Virus record (IMG/VR): IMGVR_UViG_3300050821_010807
Span: 1 to 36,330 of that record
Source: a virus
Reading direction: 5' to 3' (one strand)
Length of the DNA stretch: 36,330 nt
Part shown: piece after piece, positions 5,750 through 13,508 of the stretch
Layout of the letters: every line of letters starts with the position of its first letter
How positions within the stretch are numbered: position 1 is the first letter of the stretch
The notes under the pieces: generated by a model
Databases searched by the model: none
Seen by the model: the letters and a program-made list of their open reading frames with translations, nothing else
Told to the model about the DNA's origin: nothing
Position numbers and translations under genes: made by a program

Positions 5750-6200
5750 AGCGAAGAAGCTCGACGTGCCGCGCTGGAGTGTGCGCCTCGCCGTGCCGGA
5801 CGACATGGCGTTCGTGCTCGACTCGTGGCTCAGGACGTCGCATCGGACCTATCCGAACATGCACGCGACGGAGTTCTTTCAGAACGAGCGCGCGCGCGTC
5901 CAGCGCCTCGTTGAGAGCAGCCTGCTCGCGGTTGCGCATCTCGAAGGGGACCTGAACGAGCTCCTCGGCCACCTCGTCTATGGGCAATGGCGGAAGACGC
6001 TGCTCGTCCACTACGCCTTCGTGAAGCCGGATGCGCGCCGGCACGGGGTATTCACCTCGCTCGTGGCGTTCGCCAACTTCGCGAAGGCGCCCGTCGTCCT
6101 GACCGCGCCCGCGCAGGACGAGAAGGTCATGTCCGGGCTGATGGCGCACTACCTCTACGATCAGCGCGTGCTACCGCTGATGCAGCGAGGCGACCGATGA
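5736..6200 (+). CDS. GNAT-fold acetyltransferase-like protein
   Basis: The 154-residue protein begins with VRLAVPDDMAFVLDSW, the usual beta1-alpha1 opening of GNAT enzymes. Strands LLAVAHLEGD and ELLGHLVYG follow. VKPDARRHGVFTSL at about 99-112 corresponds to the acetyl-CoA pyrophosphate-binding motif A, although the canonical Q/RxxGxG/A is degenerate. The family is recurrent near phage terminases, but its substrate is unknown. It could modify a virion or host protein, or be a non-catalytic fold. A GAGAGGG lies about 8 bases upstream of the ATG. Confidence 0.5.
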   Translation: MAKSEAKKLDVPRWSVRLAVPDDMAFVLDSWLRTSHRTYPNMHATEFFQNERARVQRLVESSLLAVAHLEGDLNELLGHLVYGQWRKTLLVHYAFVKPDARRHGVFTSLVAFANFAKAPVVLTAPAQDEKVMSGLMAHYLYDQRVLPLMQRGDR

Positions 6201-6448
6201 AGTTCGTGACGAATCACTGGGGTTGGAGCCTGCGCGGCATTCTTCGTTGGATCTGTTATGGCTGGGCGCGTCCGATTGATGTTTGGGGTGTAGAGGTTTC
6301 AGGGTCCTCCCCGCGCCGGTTCACGCGCCGCGTGAAGGTGGGCCCTCTCTGCTTCGCATTCGGCGAGTATAAGGATGGGTGCTCCGGCTGCGAATGGGGC
6401 GCACTGCAGGCCAAGTATGGGGGCGAGTGCCCATGGTGCATGCGATGA
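6197..6448 (+). CDS. Small Cys-rich protein, 83 residues
   Basis: The ATG overlaps the previous stop (ATGA). A Trp-rich N-terminus (MKFVTNHWGWSLRG) is followed by a basic segment, then DGCSGCEWG and, at the very end, ECPWCMR: two CxxC pairs spaced for a zinc ribbon or redox site. It is not recognised. It is embedded in a coupled series from the acetyltransferase-like gene to the portal gene, and its own stop overlaps the next ATG. Confidence 0.65.
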   Translation: MKFVTNHWGWSLRGILRWICYGWARPIDVWGVEVSGSSPRRFTRRVKVGPLCFAFGEYKDGCSGCEWGALQAKYGGECPWCMR

Positions 6449-6795
6449 GCGACACGATGACCGAGGCCGTGAGCGAGCTTTGCGACGTCGCGCGTCTGAT
6501 GCGTCGATACCGCCTCGATTCCGTCGAGATGCCGTCGGGCCTGAAGGTGCTGAAGACTACGCACATGCCTCTCGCGGAGAGTCCGCCCTCGCCCGAGGCC
6601 GTCGAGGATGCCGTCGCGCGCCGTCTCGAGGCGCTGGGCGTCGTAAACGCCACCTCGGAGAGCGGACGCGTCCCGCTTGAGGAGGACGAAGTGATGTTCG
6701 CGGCGAGTCGCGCGCCAGCGATGCCGCTGGAGGACTTCCGCCCGCAGCCTGAGCAACCAGTCGAGGGAGAGGAGTCGATCGATGCAGACGAGTAG
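6445..6795 (+). CDS. Acidic hypothetical protein upstream of portal
   Basis: The ATG is set by ATGA overlap. The 116-residue product has a helical N-terminus (residues 1-30) and a basic/hydrophobic middle. The C-terminal 50 residues are acidic and Pro-rich, probably disordered, ending in Glu/Asp clusters. Its last 14 bases overlap the portal start. Short acidic proteins at this position may assist portal or scaffold assembly; that role is inferred from location only. Confidence 0.65.
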   Translation: MSDTMTEAVSELCDVARLMRRYRLDSVEMPSGLKVLKTTHMPLAESPPSPEAVEDAVARRLEALGVVNATSESGRVPLEEDEVMFAASRAPAMPLEDFRPQPEQPVEGEESIDADE

Positions 6796-8740
6796 CAACA
6801 TCACGGCGCGCCGGCCGAACGCCTCCGACAAGGGCCGCGAACCGCGCGTGCGAAAACTAACGGGGCTCGGGAGGCTCACCAAGGCCGAGAAGAACTGGTG
6901 GAATGAGCCGGCGGACAAGGTCGGCGCCGCGGTGAAGAACCTCGTCGCGCGCATCGACCAGACGAACGCGGGTTACCGCCAGCGGATGATGCGCTACGCG
7001 CGGATGTACGGCTCGTACGAGAACCTCGGGCTCACCAACTCGTTCAACTACAACTACTCCAACACGCAGACGAACAACCTACCGACGTACAACATCGTCC
7101 AGAGCGGCGTGGACACGCTCTCGTCGAAGATCGTGCGCGATAACCCCGCGCCGTACTTCATCACCAGCGGCGCGGACTACTTCGAAAAGCTCCGCGCGGA
7201 GAAGCAAACGGAGTTCACGCAGGGCTCGTTCTACGCGATGGGGCTCTACGACCTCGCGAACAACAAGACGTTTCGCGATGCCGCGGTGTACGGGCTCGGC
7301 GCCATCCAATTCGAATACGAGAATTGGACGGACGACAAGAAGCTCACCTGCAATTGGGTCTTCATTGACGAGCTGAAGTTGGACCCCTTCGACAGCGCGC
7401 GCGGCATCCCCCGAAGCCTGCATCGCACGCGCATGATTCAGAAGGAGTTGCTCCTCGCGCGCTTCAAGGACGAGGAGAAGCAGAAGTGGATTGAGGAGGC
7501 CGCGGCGAATGCGGCGAACCAGTTTCAGAACATCGAGACGGTCATCGATTACGTCGTCTACATCGAGAGCTGGCACCTCGCGAACGGGAAGGACCATCCT
7601 GGACGCCATGTGATCTCGGTTGGGGACCGCGTGCTCCTCGACGAGGAGTATCCGTGGGACGACTACTCGGGCTGCATGGCCTTCTTTCAATACTATCAGA
7701 AGCCCGTCGGGATGATGGGCCGCGGGATTCCGGAGACGATTCAGAGCGGGCAGTACGAGATCAACAAGATCCTGCTCGCCATTCAGCAAGCGCAGGAGCT
7801 CCAGGCGCGCCCGGTCATCATCACCGACAACGACGCGAAGATCAGCAGCGACAGCCTGCTCAACAACCGCATCGCGCGGCTCATCAAGATCAAGAGCGGG
7901 TCCCGACCGCCGCAATTCCTCACGCCGGTGGGGATGAACGCGGAGGTGTACCAGCACCTCGCAAATTGGATGAACTGGTGCCGAGAGGAGATCGGCATCA
8001 CGCAGATGTCTCAAAGCGGCGCGACGCGCCAGGGCATCGACAGCGCCGTGGCAATGCGTGAGCAGGTGGACATCGAGTCCACGCGCTACGTCCAGGTCGC
8101 GAAGAATTGGGAGAAGTTCTTCGTCGATTGCGCGCACATCGTGATGAAGCTCGGGAAGCGCGCCTACGACGAGGACAAGACGTTCTCCGTTCGCTACTAT
8201 GACAAGAAGTACAAGGTTCTACGAGAGATTCCGTGGACGAAGATCGCGCCCACCGAAGACGGCTACGTCATTCAGTGCGACACGGTCTCGGCATTCCCGA
8301 AGAGCGCGGCGGGTCGCATTCAGACCGTTACGGACTTCATCTCCAACAACTTCATCTCGCGCGAGCGCGGGCTCGAGCTCCTCGGCGTAGACCCCGACAT
8401 TCAGAGTGAGGTGGAGCTCGCGACGAGCACGCTCCGTCTGCTCGAGAAGCACCTTTCCGAGGCCGTAGAGGATGGGAAGTACAGCCACCCCACGCCGTTC
8501 ATGAACCTGAAGGCCGCGCAGCTCGTGGCCGAACAGACCGTCTGCATGCTGGAGGCGCAAGGCTGCCCCGACGATCGTCTCCAGCTCGTTCGGCAGTACG
8601 TGACGGAGATCGTCACCATGCTCGGGGGCACGGACCCGACGATCGCCGCGCTCCAAGCCGTCTTCGCGCCGCCCGTCGCGGCACCCATTGCACCACAAGC
8701 CGGGCTGGCCCCGGCGAACGTCGCGGCGCAGGCCGCGTAA
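6782..8740 (+). CDS. Portal protein
   Basis: The 652-residue protein matches podovirus-type portals, which form the dodecameric ring at the packaging vertex. Residues 103-130 (YNIVQSGVDTLSSKI, then NPAPYFITSG) are the conserved opening helix and strand of this family. They are followed by the usual 'fyamglYdlannktFRDaavyGlGaiqfe' region at about 150-178 and an LKLDPFD-type turn after it. Glu-rich helices and a Pro/Ala-rich C-terminal tail complete it. Size and position after the terminase and before the scaffold agree. The ATG follows a GGGAGAGGAG purine run. Confidence 0.9.
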   Translation: MQTSSNITARRPNASDKGREPRVRKLTGLGRLTKAEKNWWNEPADKVGAAVKNLVARIDQTNAGYRQRMMRYARMYGSYENLGLTNSFNYNYSNTQTNNLPTYNIVQSGVDTLSSKIVRDNPAPYFITSGADYFEKLRAEKQTEFTQGSFYAMGLYDLANNKTFRDAAVYGLGAIQFEYENWTDDKKLTCNWVFIDELKLDPFDSARGIPRSLHRTRMIQKELLLARFKDEEKQKWIEEAAANAANQFQNIETVIDYVVYIESWHLANGKDHPGRHVISVGDRVLLDEEYPWDDYSGCMAFFQYYQKPVGMMGRGIPETIQSGQYEINKILLAIQQAQELQARPVIITDNDAKISSDSLLNNRIARLIKIKSGSRPPQFLTPVGMNAEVYQHLANWMNWCREEIGITQMSQSGATRQGIDSAVAMREQVDIESTRYVQVAKNWEKFFVDCAHIVMKLGKRAYDEDKTFSVRYYDKKYKVLREIPWTKIAPTEDGYVIQCDTVSAFPKSAAGRIQTVTDFISNNFISRERGLELLGVDPDIQSEVELATSTLRLLEKHLSEAVEDGKYSHPTPFMNLKAAQLVAEQTVCMLEAQGCPDDRLQLVRQYVTEIVTMLGGTDPTIAALQAVFAPPVAAPIAPQAGLAPANVAAQAA

Positions 8741-8752
8741 GGGGAATCGACC

Positions 8753-9964
8753 ATGTCCAACGGCCCGAGCAATCCGCAGATCAACCTCACCCGCATCGCC
8801 TCCAAGTCGCTCGCCGGGGGGCACGCGCCGCTCCCCGGCTCGGGCGAGTCCGCGAAGAAGGAGGCCGACAAGTACAAGCCCGTCACCGAACATACGGTGG
8901 TGAAGCGGGTCATCCCCGTCACCGACTTCAAGCCGGCGGACGGTGCGGACGATGAGCCAGAGGGGGAGCCGACCGGCGACGCGGCGCCCCCTGCTGAGAC
9001 CGCGGCGGCGGAGAAAGACCGCCACGCGAAGTGGCGCGAAGCGCAGGAGGCAAAGCGCGCGGCGCGCGCACAGGCGAACGTGGATGCCGCGGCGAAGCGC
9101 CAGGTGCTCGCGAAGGAGCTCCTCGCCAAGAACGACCTAGCCGGCGCGGCGAAGGCGCTCGGCATGCCCGCCTCCGAGCTCGTAACACTCGTCAACCAGG
9201 CGGCCCTGGGGCTGAAGCCCGAAGAGGAGGCACCGAAGAAGCTCACCCCCGAGGAGCAACGCGTTGCGGACGAGACGGCCTTCCGGGAGGAGATGAAGGC
9301 CTTCCGCGCCGAGCAGGAGGCGTTCCGGAATCAGCAGGCGATGACGGGCTTCGTCGAGAAGAACATTCGCCCGGTGCTCGCGGACAAGGAGGCCTACGAG
9401 ATGATTCACGCGGCGGGCGTGGAGGACATCGAGACCTACGCCTACCGCTACATGAATCAGCACTACTTCGACACGTCGGAGAAAGACGCTTCGGGCAAGA
9501 TCACCAAGCCCGGAGAGGTACTCAACGCGAAGGACGTGCTAGACGCCATCGAGGAGAACCTTTTGAAGCAGCACACCGCGACGCTGGAGCGCGCGCGCGG
9601 GCTGAAGAAGGTCTCCAAGTATTTCGCTCCGGTCGGGGATGCCGCGGCGTCGGAGGAGACGCCAGCGACCCGCGACGAAATCGACAAGGCCGGCTCCACG
9701 TCGCTCACCTCCGCGCGGCGCCGCCAGGTCGCGCAGGCGATCGCCGAGCTCGAGGCCGAGGGCGCAGCCGAGGAAACGGAGACGCCCGCCGAGCCTCCGC
9801 CCGCCAATCCGGCGGCTCCGAAGATCGTCCGCCCCCCCTCCAACGGAGCGAATATCCGGGCCTCGAAGCTTGTCGGTGTACGGCTCACCGCCGCGGAGAA
9901 GCTCGCACGCGTTCGGGCCGAGGAGGAGGAGGCCGCACGCGCCTCGCTTGCCAGGCGCCGCTGA
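8753..9964 (+). CDS. Capsid scaffolding protein (putative)
   Basis: The 403-residue protein is highly charged, low in aromatics and predicted mostly helical. It contains coiled-coil stretches at about 80-130 and 155-205 and a Pro/Ala/Glu-rich linker at about 335-365. A basic C-terminal helix (LTAAEKLARVRAEEEEAARASLARRR region) follows. A basic tail that binds the capsid protein is typical of phage scaffolds. Location between portal and major capsid protein supports the role. No protease motif was found, so scaffold removal probably does not rely on self-cleavage. A 120-bp leader containing two hairpins separates it from the capsid gene. Confidence 0.8.
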   Translation: MSNGPSNPQINLTRIASKSLAGGHAPLPGSGESAKKEADKYKPVTEHTVVKRVIPVTDFKPADGADDEPEGEPTGDAAPPAETAAAEKDRHAKWREAQEAKRAARAQANVDAAAKRQVLAKELLAKNDLAGAAKALGMPASELVTLVNQAALGLKPEEEAPKKLTPEEQRVADETAFREEMKAFRAEQEAFRNQQAMTGFVEKNIRPVLADKEAYEMIHAAGVEDIETYAYRYMNQHYFDTSEKDASGKITKPGEVLNAKDVLDAIEENLLKQHTATLERARGLKKVSKYFAPVGDAAASEETPATRDEIDKAGSTSLTSARRRQVAQAIAELEAEGAAEETETPAEPPPANPAAPKIVRPPSNGANIRASKLVGVRLTAAEKLARVRAEEEEAARASLARRR

Positions 9965-9994
9965 AGCTGGCACTGTAGGAAGCGAAACATCGAT

Positions 9995-10035
9995 TGCCCT
10001 CCCGGCTTGTAGAGGGCACCCCGGCACATCCCGGG
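9995..10035 (+). promoter_or_regulatory. Two tandem hairpins in the capsid gene leader
   Basis: TGCCCTC (9995-10001) pairs with GAGGGCA (10012-10018) around a 10-base loop. CCCGG (10020-10024) pairs with CCGGG (10031-10035) around a 6-base loop. They lie in the largest gap of the structural operon (9965-10084). Neither is followed by a T-run, so they look less like terminators than like mRNA-processing or stability elements that raise capsid expression. A weak attenuator is possible. No clear sigma-70 promoter was seen. Confidence 0.5.
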
Positions 10036-10084
10036 CGAGCTGCTTGGCTCCGATCGATCCACCCCAATTCGGGCGAGGATCGTC

Positions 10085-11533
10085 ATGCCTTCAGCGTTTG
10101 CCGGCAACAACAACAGCAGCCTCTCGGGGCTCCTAAAGCGAGTTTACAAGGATGGGCTCACGAAGGAGACCTACACGAATCGCCCGTACTGGGCGCTGAT
10201 GAACAAGAAGCAGGACCAGACGAGCTTCGTCGGGTCCACGTTCCAGTACGCGACGGAGATGAACGACATTCAGGCGCGCAACGTGCTCTTCAGCGGCGCG
10301 CAGGCGATGGCCCTCGGGCTCACCGCGAACACCGCGAACGCGCTCACGGGGACGGTCGCCGGGGCTCCTGGCGCGGGGAACGTTGGTGTCACGCAGTGGA
10401 CCCTCTCGAGGGTCATGAACTACGCGTACGCCACCATCTCGACGGAGCTCGAGCTCTCCGCACGCGACAAGAAAGGCGCGTTCGAAGAGGCGATCGTGAT
10501 GATCAACGACTCTGCGCTCAACGTCCTCGGCAACGACCAGGAGATTTCGCTATTCGGCGGGTCGGTGACGTCGACGGGCATCAGCACCGCGGCGACGGGC
10601 TTCATTTCGGCCATCGGCGCGACTACGAACGTGGCGTCCGGCACGGGCATCCTCACGCTTCAGAACCAATTCGACGTCGCGAAGTTCAGCGCGGGCCAGG
10701 AGCTCGACCTCTACTACAACAACAGCGGCACGATCACGAAGCGCAACAACACGTCCGCCGGGACGGGGCTCTTCGTCGGCACGGTGAACTTCCCGAACGG
10801 CACGATCTCGATCGTCAACTCGTCCGGGACCGCCATCGCGATCAACTCGATCTTCACCGACGCTGCAGTGGGCGACTTCATCTGCGTCACCAACGACTTC
10901 AACCTGGGCGCCGCGACGGGCCTGAGTGGAACGGCGAAGATCAACGGCTTCGAGTCGTACGTGCCGTTCGGCGGACCGGTCGCGGACTCGCCGTCCAATC
11001 TCTTCAACGGCGTCAACCGCAACGTCGGCAACGTCGCGCGCAACGCGGGCACGTGGGTCGATGCGACGGGCGCGCTCGGGCCGAACGGCATCCTCAACAT
11101 CGAGGACACCATCCTCGCGATGATGACCAACCAGATGATGGTGTCGGACAAGTCGATCGACACCTTCGCGCTGAACCACAACCAGAACGTCAAGCTCCTC
11201 AAGTCCAACATCTCGCGGACGCTGCTCCCCGGCGGCGCGCTGCAGACGGATGTCCCGGAGCTCTCCTTCAAGGCCGTCGAGGTCGAGACCGGCTTCGGGA
11301 GCGCGATCGTCATGCCGAGCCGCTTCTGCGGAACGAACAGGATCTACGGGCTCCACCTGGACTCGTGGATCTTCGTCCACCTCGGAAGCGAGCCGGTGAA
11401 CGCGTACGCGCTCGACGGCAACACGGCGCTTCGTGAGGCGGCTCTCGATGCGAAGAGCATGCGCTACTTCAGCCTCGGGAACGTGGTCTGCACCAACCCC
11501 GGCGCGCAGAGCGTCGCGAACATCGCACCGTGA
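10085..11533 (+). CDS. Major capsid protein (HK97-type fold, putative)
   Basis: The 482-residue protein follows the scaffold gene and a structured leader, with GAGGA about 6 bases before the ATG. The N-terminal arm (SSLSGLLKRVYKDGL) leads into a region with the character of podovirus capsid proteins (YWALMNKKQDQTSFVGSTFQY). The central part at about 170-290 is Gly/Thr/Asn-rich beta structure, probably an insertion or surface domain. C-terminal segments (DTFALNHNQNVKLL; FCGTNRIYGLHLDSW) match the usual 'nek ... dly.ld...w.l...' end of this capsid class. About 415 copies would build a T=7 shell. Confidence 0.9.
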   Translation: MPSAFAGNNNSSLSGLLKRVYKDGLTKETYTNRPYWALMNKKQDQTSFVGSTFQYATEMNDIQARNVLFSGAQAMALGLTANTANALTGTVAGAPGAGNVGVTQWTLSRVMNYAYATISTELELSARDKKGAFEEAIVMINDSALNVLGNDQEISLFGGSVTSTGISTAATGFISAIGATTNVASGTGILTLQNQFDVAKFSAGQELDLYYNNSGTITKRNNTSAGTGLFVGTVNFPNGTISIVNSSGTAIAINSIFTDAAVGDFICVTNDFNLGAATGLSGTAKINGFESYVPFGGPVADSPSNLFNGVNRNVGNVARNAGTWVDATGALGPNGILNIEDTILAMMTNQMMVSDKSIDTFALNHNQNVKLLKSNISRTLLPGGALQTDVPELSFKAVEVETGFGSAIVMPSRFCGTNRIYGLHLDSWIFVHLGSEPVNAYALDGNTALREAALDAKSMRYFSLGNVVCTNPGAQSVANIAP

Positions 11534-11545
11534 AGGGGGCCTGAG

Positions 11546-12199
11546 ATGCCGTTCAACTTCAGCGGACAGAGCCACTCCACGGTGGCGAAGCTCGGCGTGG
11601 TCGCGGACGGGGACACCTTCGTCGGTGCACCCACCGTGCTCAAGTCGGGCGCCACCGCGACGCTCACGCAGGCTGCGACTACCACCACGCTCACCGGGGG
11701 CGCGGGCTTCGTCTCCGGTGACACGGGTAAGTTCATCTACATCTCGGGCGCGGCGACCTCGGCAAACAACGGCTGGCAGGGTCCGATCACGTTCGTTTCT
11801 GCGACGAGCGTGACCTGGACCAATGCCAGTGGCGCGACAGACGCGAACAACGGCCACATCTCGTGGTCGGAATCGACGCTCGCCGTCTCCACGCTCATGA
11901 CGGGGCAGAGTGCGCACTCAGCGTTCACGGGCCCTCCCGTGCGGTCCGGCGTCGGCCTCTGGTCGATCACCACCAAGGACAACGTCGTCGCCACGCTCGA
12001 CCTGGATATCAACACGGTGCTCGCGTCTGGGTCCTTCTGGGCGCAGCAACTGCCCGATCAGACGATCGCGCTCACCGGGCAGAAGAAGTACTCGTGGATG
12101 TTCCACTCCGCGACCGCACCCGGCGTCGCGGCAGACCTGCCCTACCCGGGCAGCTGCCGCCTCTATCTCGTCTACACCGATATGAAGGTCGGCGTCTGA
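11546..12199 (+). CDS. Minor head or capsid decoration protein (putative)
   Basis: The 217-residue product is rich in Thr, Ser, Gly and Ala and is predicted as beta-sandwich. Strands such as TTTLTGGAGF, GKFIYISGAA and TFVSATSVTW appear in the first half and DNVVATLDLDIN in the second. It lies directly after the major capsid gene, the usual place for head decoration or auxiliary head proteins. No catalytic motif was seen. The start is the ATG 9 bases after GGGGGCC. The stop overlaps the next start (TGATG). Confidence 0.6.
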   Translation: MPFNFSGQSHSTVAKLGVVADGDTFVGAPTVLKSGATATLTQAATTTTLTGGAGFVSGDTGKFIYISGAATSANNGWQGPITFVSATSVTWTNASGATDANNGHISWSESTLAVSTLMTGQSAHSAFTGPPVRSGVGLWSITTKDNVVATLDLDINTVLASGSFWAQQLPDQTIALTGQKKYSWMFHSATAPGVAADLPYPGSCRLYLVYTDMKVGV

Positions 12200-12444
12200 T
12201 GGCCCTCCCGGGGAAGGTGGGCGCGCTGCTCGCGGCGGACATGGGCAAGAAAGGGCTCACGTCCGCGGCTGCGCCGCCCGAGGACGACGCGGAGCCACCC
12301 GCGTCCAGTGAGGGGGACGACGGCGGGATCGACGCCATCATCGCGGACATCGACGCGAAGGTTCCGGGGCTGGGGAAGCTCGTCCACGAGCTCGTGGACC
12401 GACTCCGCGCGGAGGACGAAGAGCAGGACAGCGAAGACTACTAG
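12199..12444 (+). CDS. Small acidic head-region protein, 81 residues
   Basis: The ATG shares one base with the previous stop. The N-terminus is MALPGKVGALLAADMGKKG, followed by an acidic Pro/Glu/Asp linker. A helix (residues 48-70) and a very acidic tail ending in Asp/Glu/Tyr complete it. It is predicted partly disordered. The function is unknown; possibly a head-assembly chaperone, on position only. Confidence 0.6.
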   Translation: MALPGKVGALLAADMGKKGLTSAAAPPEDDAEPPASSEGDDGGIDAIIADIDAKVPGLGKLVHELVDRLRAEDEEQDSEDY

Positions 12445-12453
12445 GGGTGACGC

Positions 12454-13164
12454 ATGCCTCCGACGTTTCTGGATCTGCGAAATTACGCGCGCGAGCGGAC
12501 GAGCACGGAAAACAACCTTGCCGTCACCGAGGACACGTTGGGGCGCTTCCTCAACATGTCGCTTGGCGCGTTCTACTCGCTGATCACGACGACGTACGAG
12601 GACTACAACCTAGCCCGGTATCTGGCGACCATCTCCACGGGCAACCAGATACCGGTTCCTCCCGACTTCATGAAGCTGCGCGCCGTGGACTTCGGCGCGC
12701 CCGGGCAGTGGACGACGGTCTTCGTCTACAACCTCCAGGAGCGCAATCGGAACAACAACCCAATCGCTAACATGGTCGTCCCCTTCGGCAACCTCGCCGC
12801 GCGCCGCGTGCGCGTCATGGGGAACAAGATCTTCGTCGAGCCGGAGCAGCTCGCGAGTGGGCAGTACCAAGTCTGGTACACGCCGAAATTCCTCTGGCTC
12901 ACGTCGGACACGCAGACCGTCGGCCCCGAAATGGACATCGACGGGATGGTGGAATACGCGATGGCCGCGACGGGCATCAAGATTTACAACAAGCTGAATC
13001 TCAACACGGCCGGATTCGTCGAGGAGATGAACTACTACTCGGCGATAGCGATCGACTCGCTTTCGTCCCGGATGAACAACGGCCCGGAGTGCGTGGCGAA
13101 TGTCACGAACATCAGCGACTGGAGCTACCCAATGGCGGGCTCCGGAACGGATGGTGGCTGGTGA
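12454..13164 (+). CDS. Head-tail adaptor protein (putative)
   Basis: The 236-residue protein begins with helices (FLDLRNYARER, LGRFLNMSLGAFYSLI). A beta-rich centre and PVPPDFMKLRAVDF, typical of podovirus head-completion or adaptor proteins, follow. The later helix GMVEYAMAATGIKIYNKL also fits adaptors that ring the portal. It sits after the capsid genes and before the tail genes. P22 gp4-like or T7 gp11-like adaptors are the functional comparison; sequence identity to either cannot be shown here. The stop overlaps the next GTG (GTGA). Confidence 0.65.
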   Translation: MPPTFLDLRNYARERTSTENNLAVTEDTLGRFLNMSLGAFYSLITTTYEDYNLARYLATISTGNQIPVPPDFMKLRAVDFGAPGQWTTVFVYNLQERNRNNNPIANMVVPFGNLAARRVRVMGNKIFVEPEQLASGQYQVWYTPKFLWLTSDTQTVGPEMDIDGMVEYAMAATGIKIYNKLNLNTAGFVEEMNYYSAIAIDSLSSRMNNGPECVANVTNISDWSYPMAGSGTDGGW

Positions 13165-13508
13165 GCTTGCCCCAGTTCACTGCGACTTCGAAGCTCGCAG
13201 AGAACGCCTCCACGGAGGTCCCTGCGGTCGTGCGCGCGTTCAACGCGCTCGTCGCGAACCTGCAGCAGATCTTCACGAGCCTGCTTGCGCGCGTCCAGCT
13301 GGACAGCGTGCTCCTCGACGGCGTCGAGCTCGTGACGGGGCCCAACACCGTCCCGCACACGCTCGGCCGCACGCTCACCGGGTGGTCGATCACGCGGCTG
13401 AACGCCGCGGCGTCCGTCTACGACACGCAGGCCTCCAACCCCGACCCGCATACGTACCTCGTCCTGGTCGCGAGCGCGCCGTGCACCGTCTCGCTGGAGG
13501 TCTTCTAG
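13161..13508 (+). CDS. Tail-region structural protein, 115 residues
   Basis: The GTG start overlaps the previous stop (GTGA). Residues 1-45 form a helix with a Leu/Gln heptad-like pattern. The C-terminal half is beta-rich: a GPNTVPHTLGR turn, then TGWSITRLNAA, and a last strand pair (TYLVLVAS, TVSLEVF). This helix plus small beta-domain layout is common in short phage tail and fibre-attachment proteins. The next gene begins immediately after the TAG, so the two are probably co-translated. Confidence 0.6.
   Translation: MSLPQFTATSKLAENASTEVPAVVRAFNALVANLQQIFTSLLARVQLDSVLLDGVELVTGPNTVPHTLGRTLTGWSITRLNAAASVYDTQASNPDPHTYLVLVASAPCTVSLEVF

Noticed and set aside
6256-6954. Minus-strand ORF opposite the genes before the portal
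   Set aside because: Covers three coupled plus-strand genes and has shadow composition.
9965-10084. Rho-independent terminator before the capsid gene
   Set aside because: The hairpins lack a following T-run and the operon continues.
10550-11917. A 455-residue minus-strand ORF opposite the capsid gene
   Set aside because: Arg/Asp/Val-rich shadow of the major capsid gene with no ribosome site or recognisable domain.
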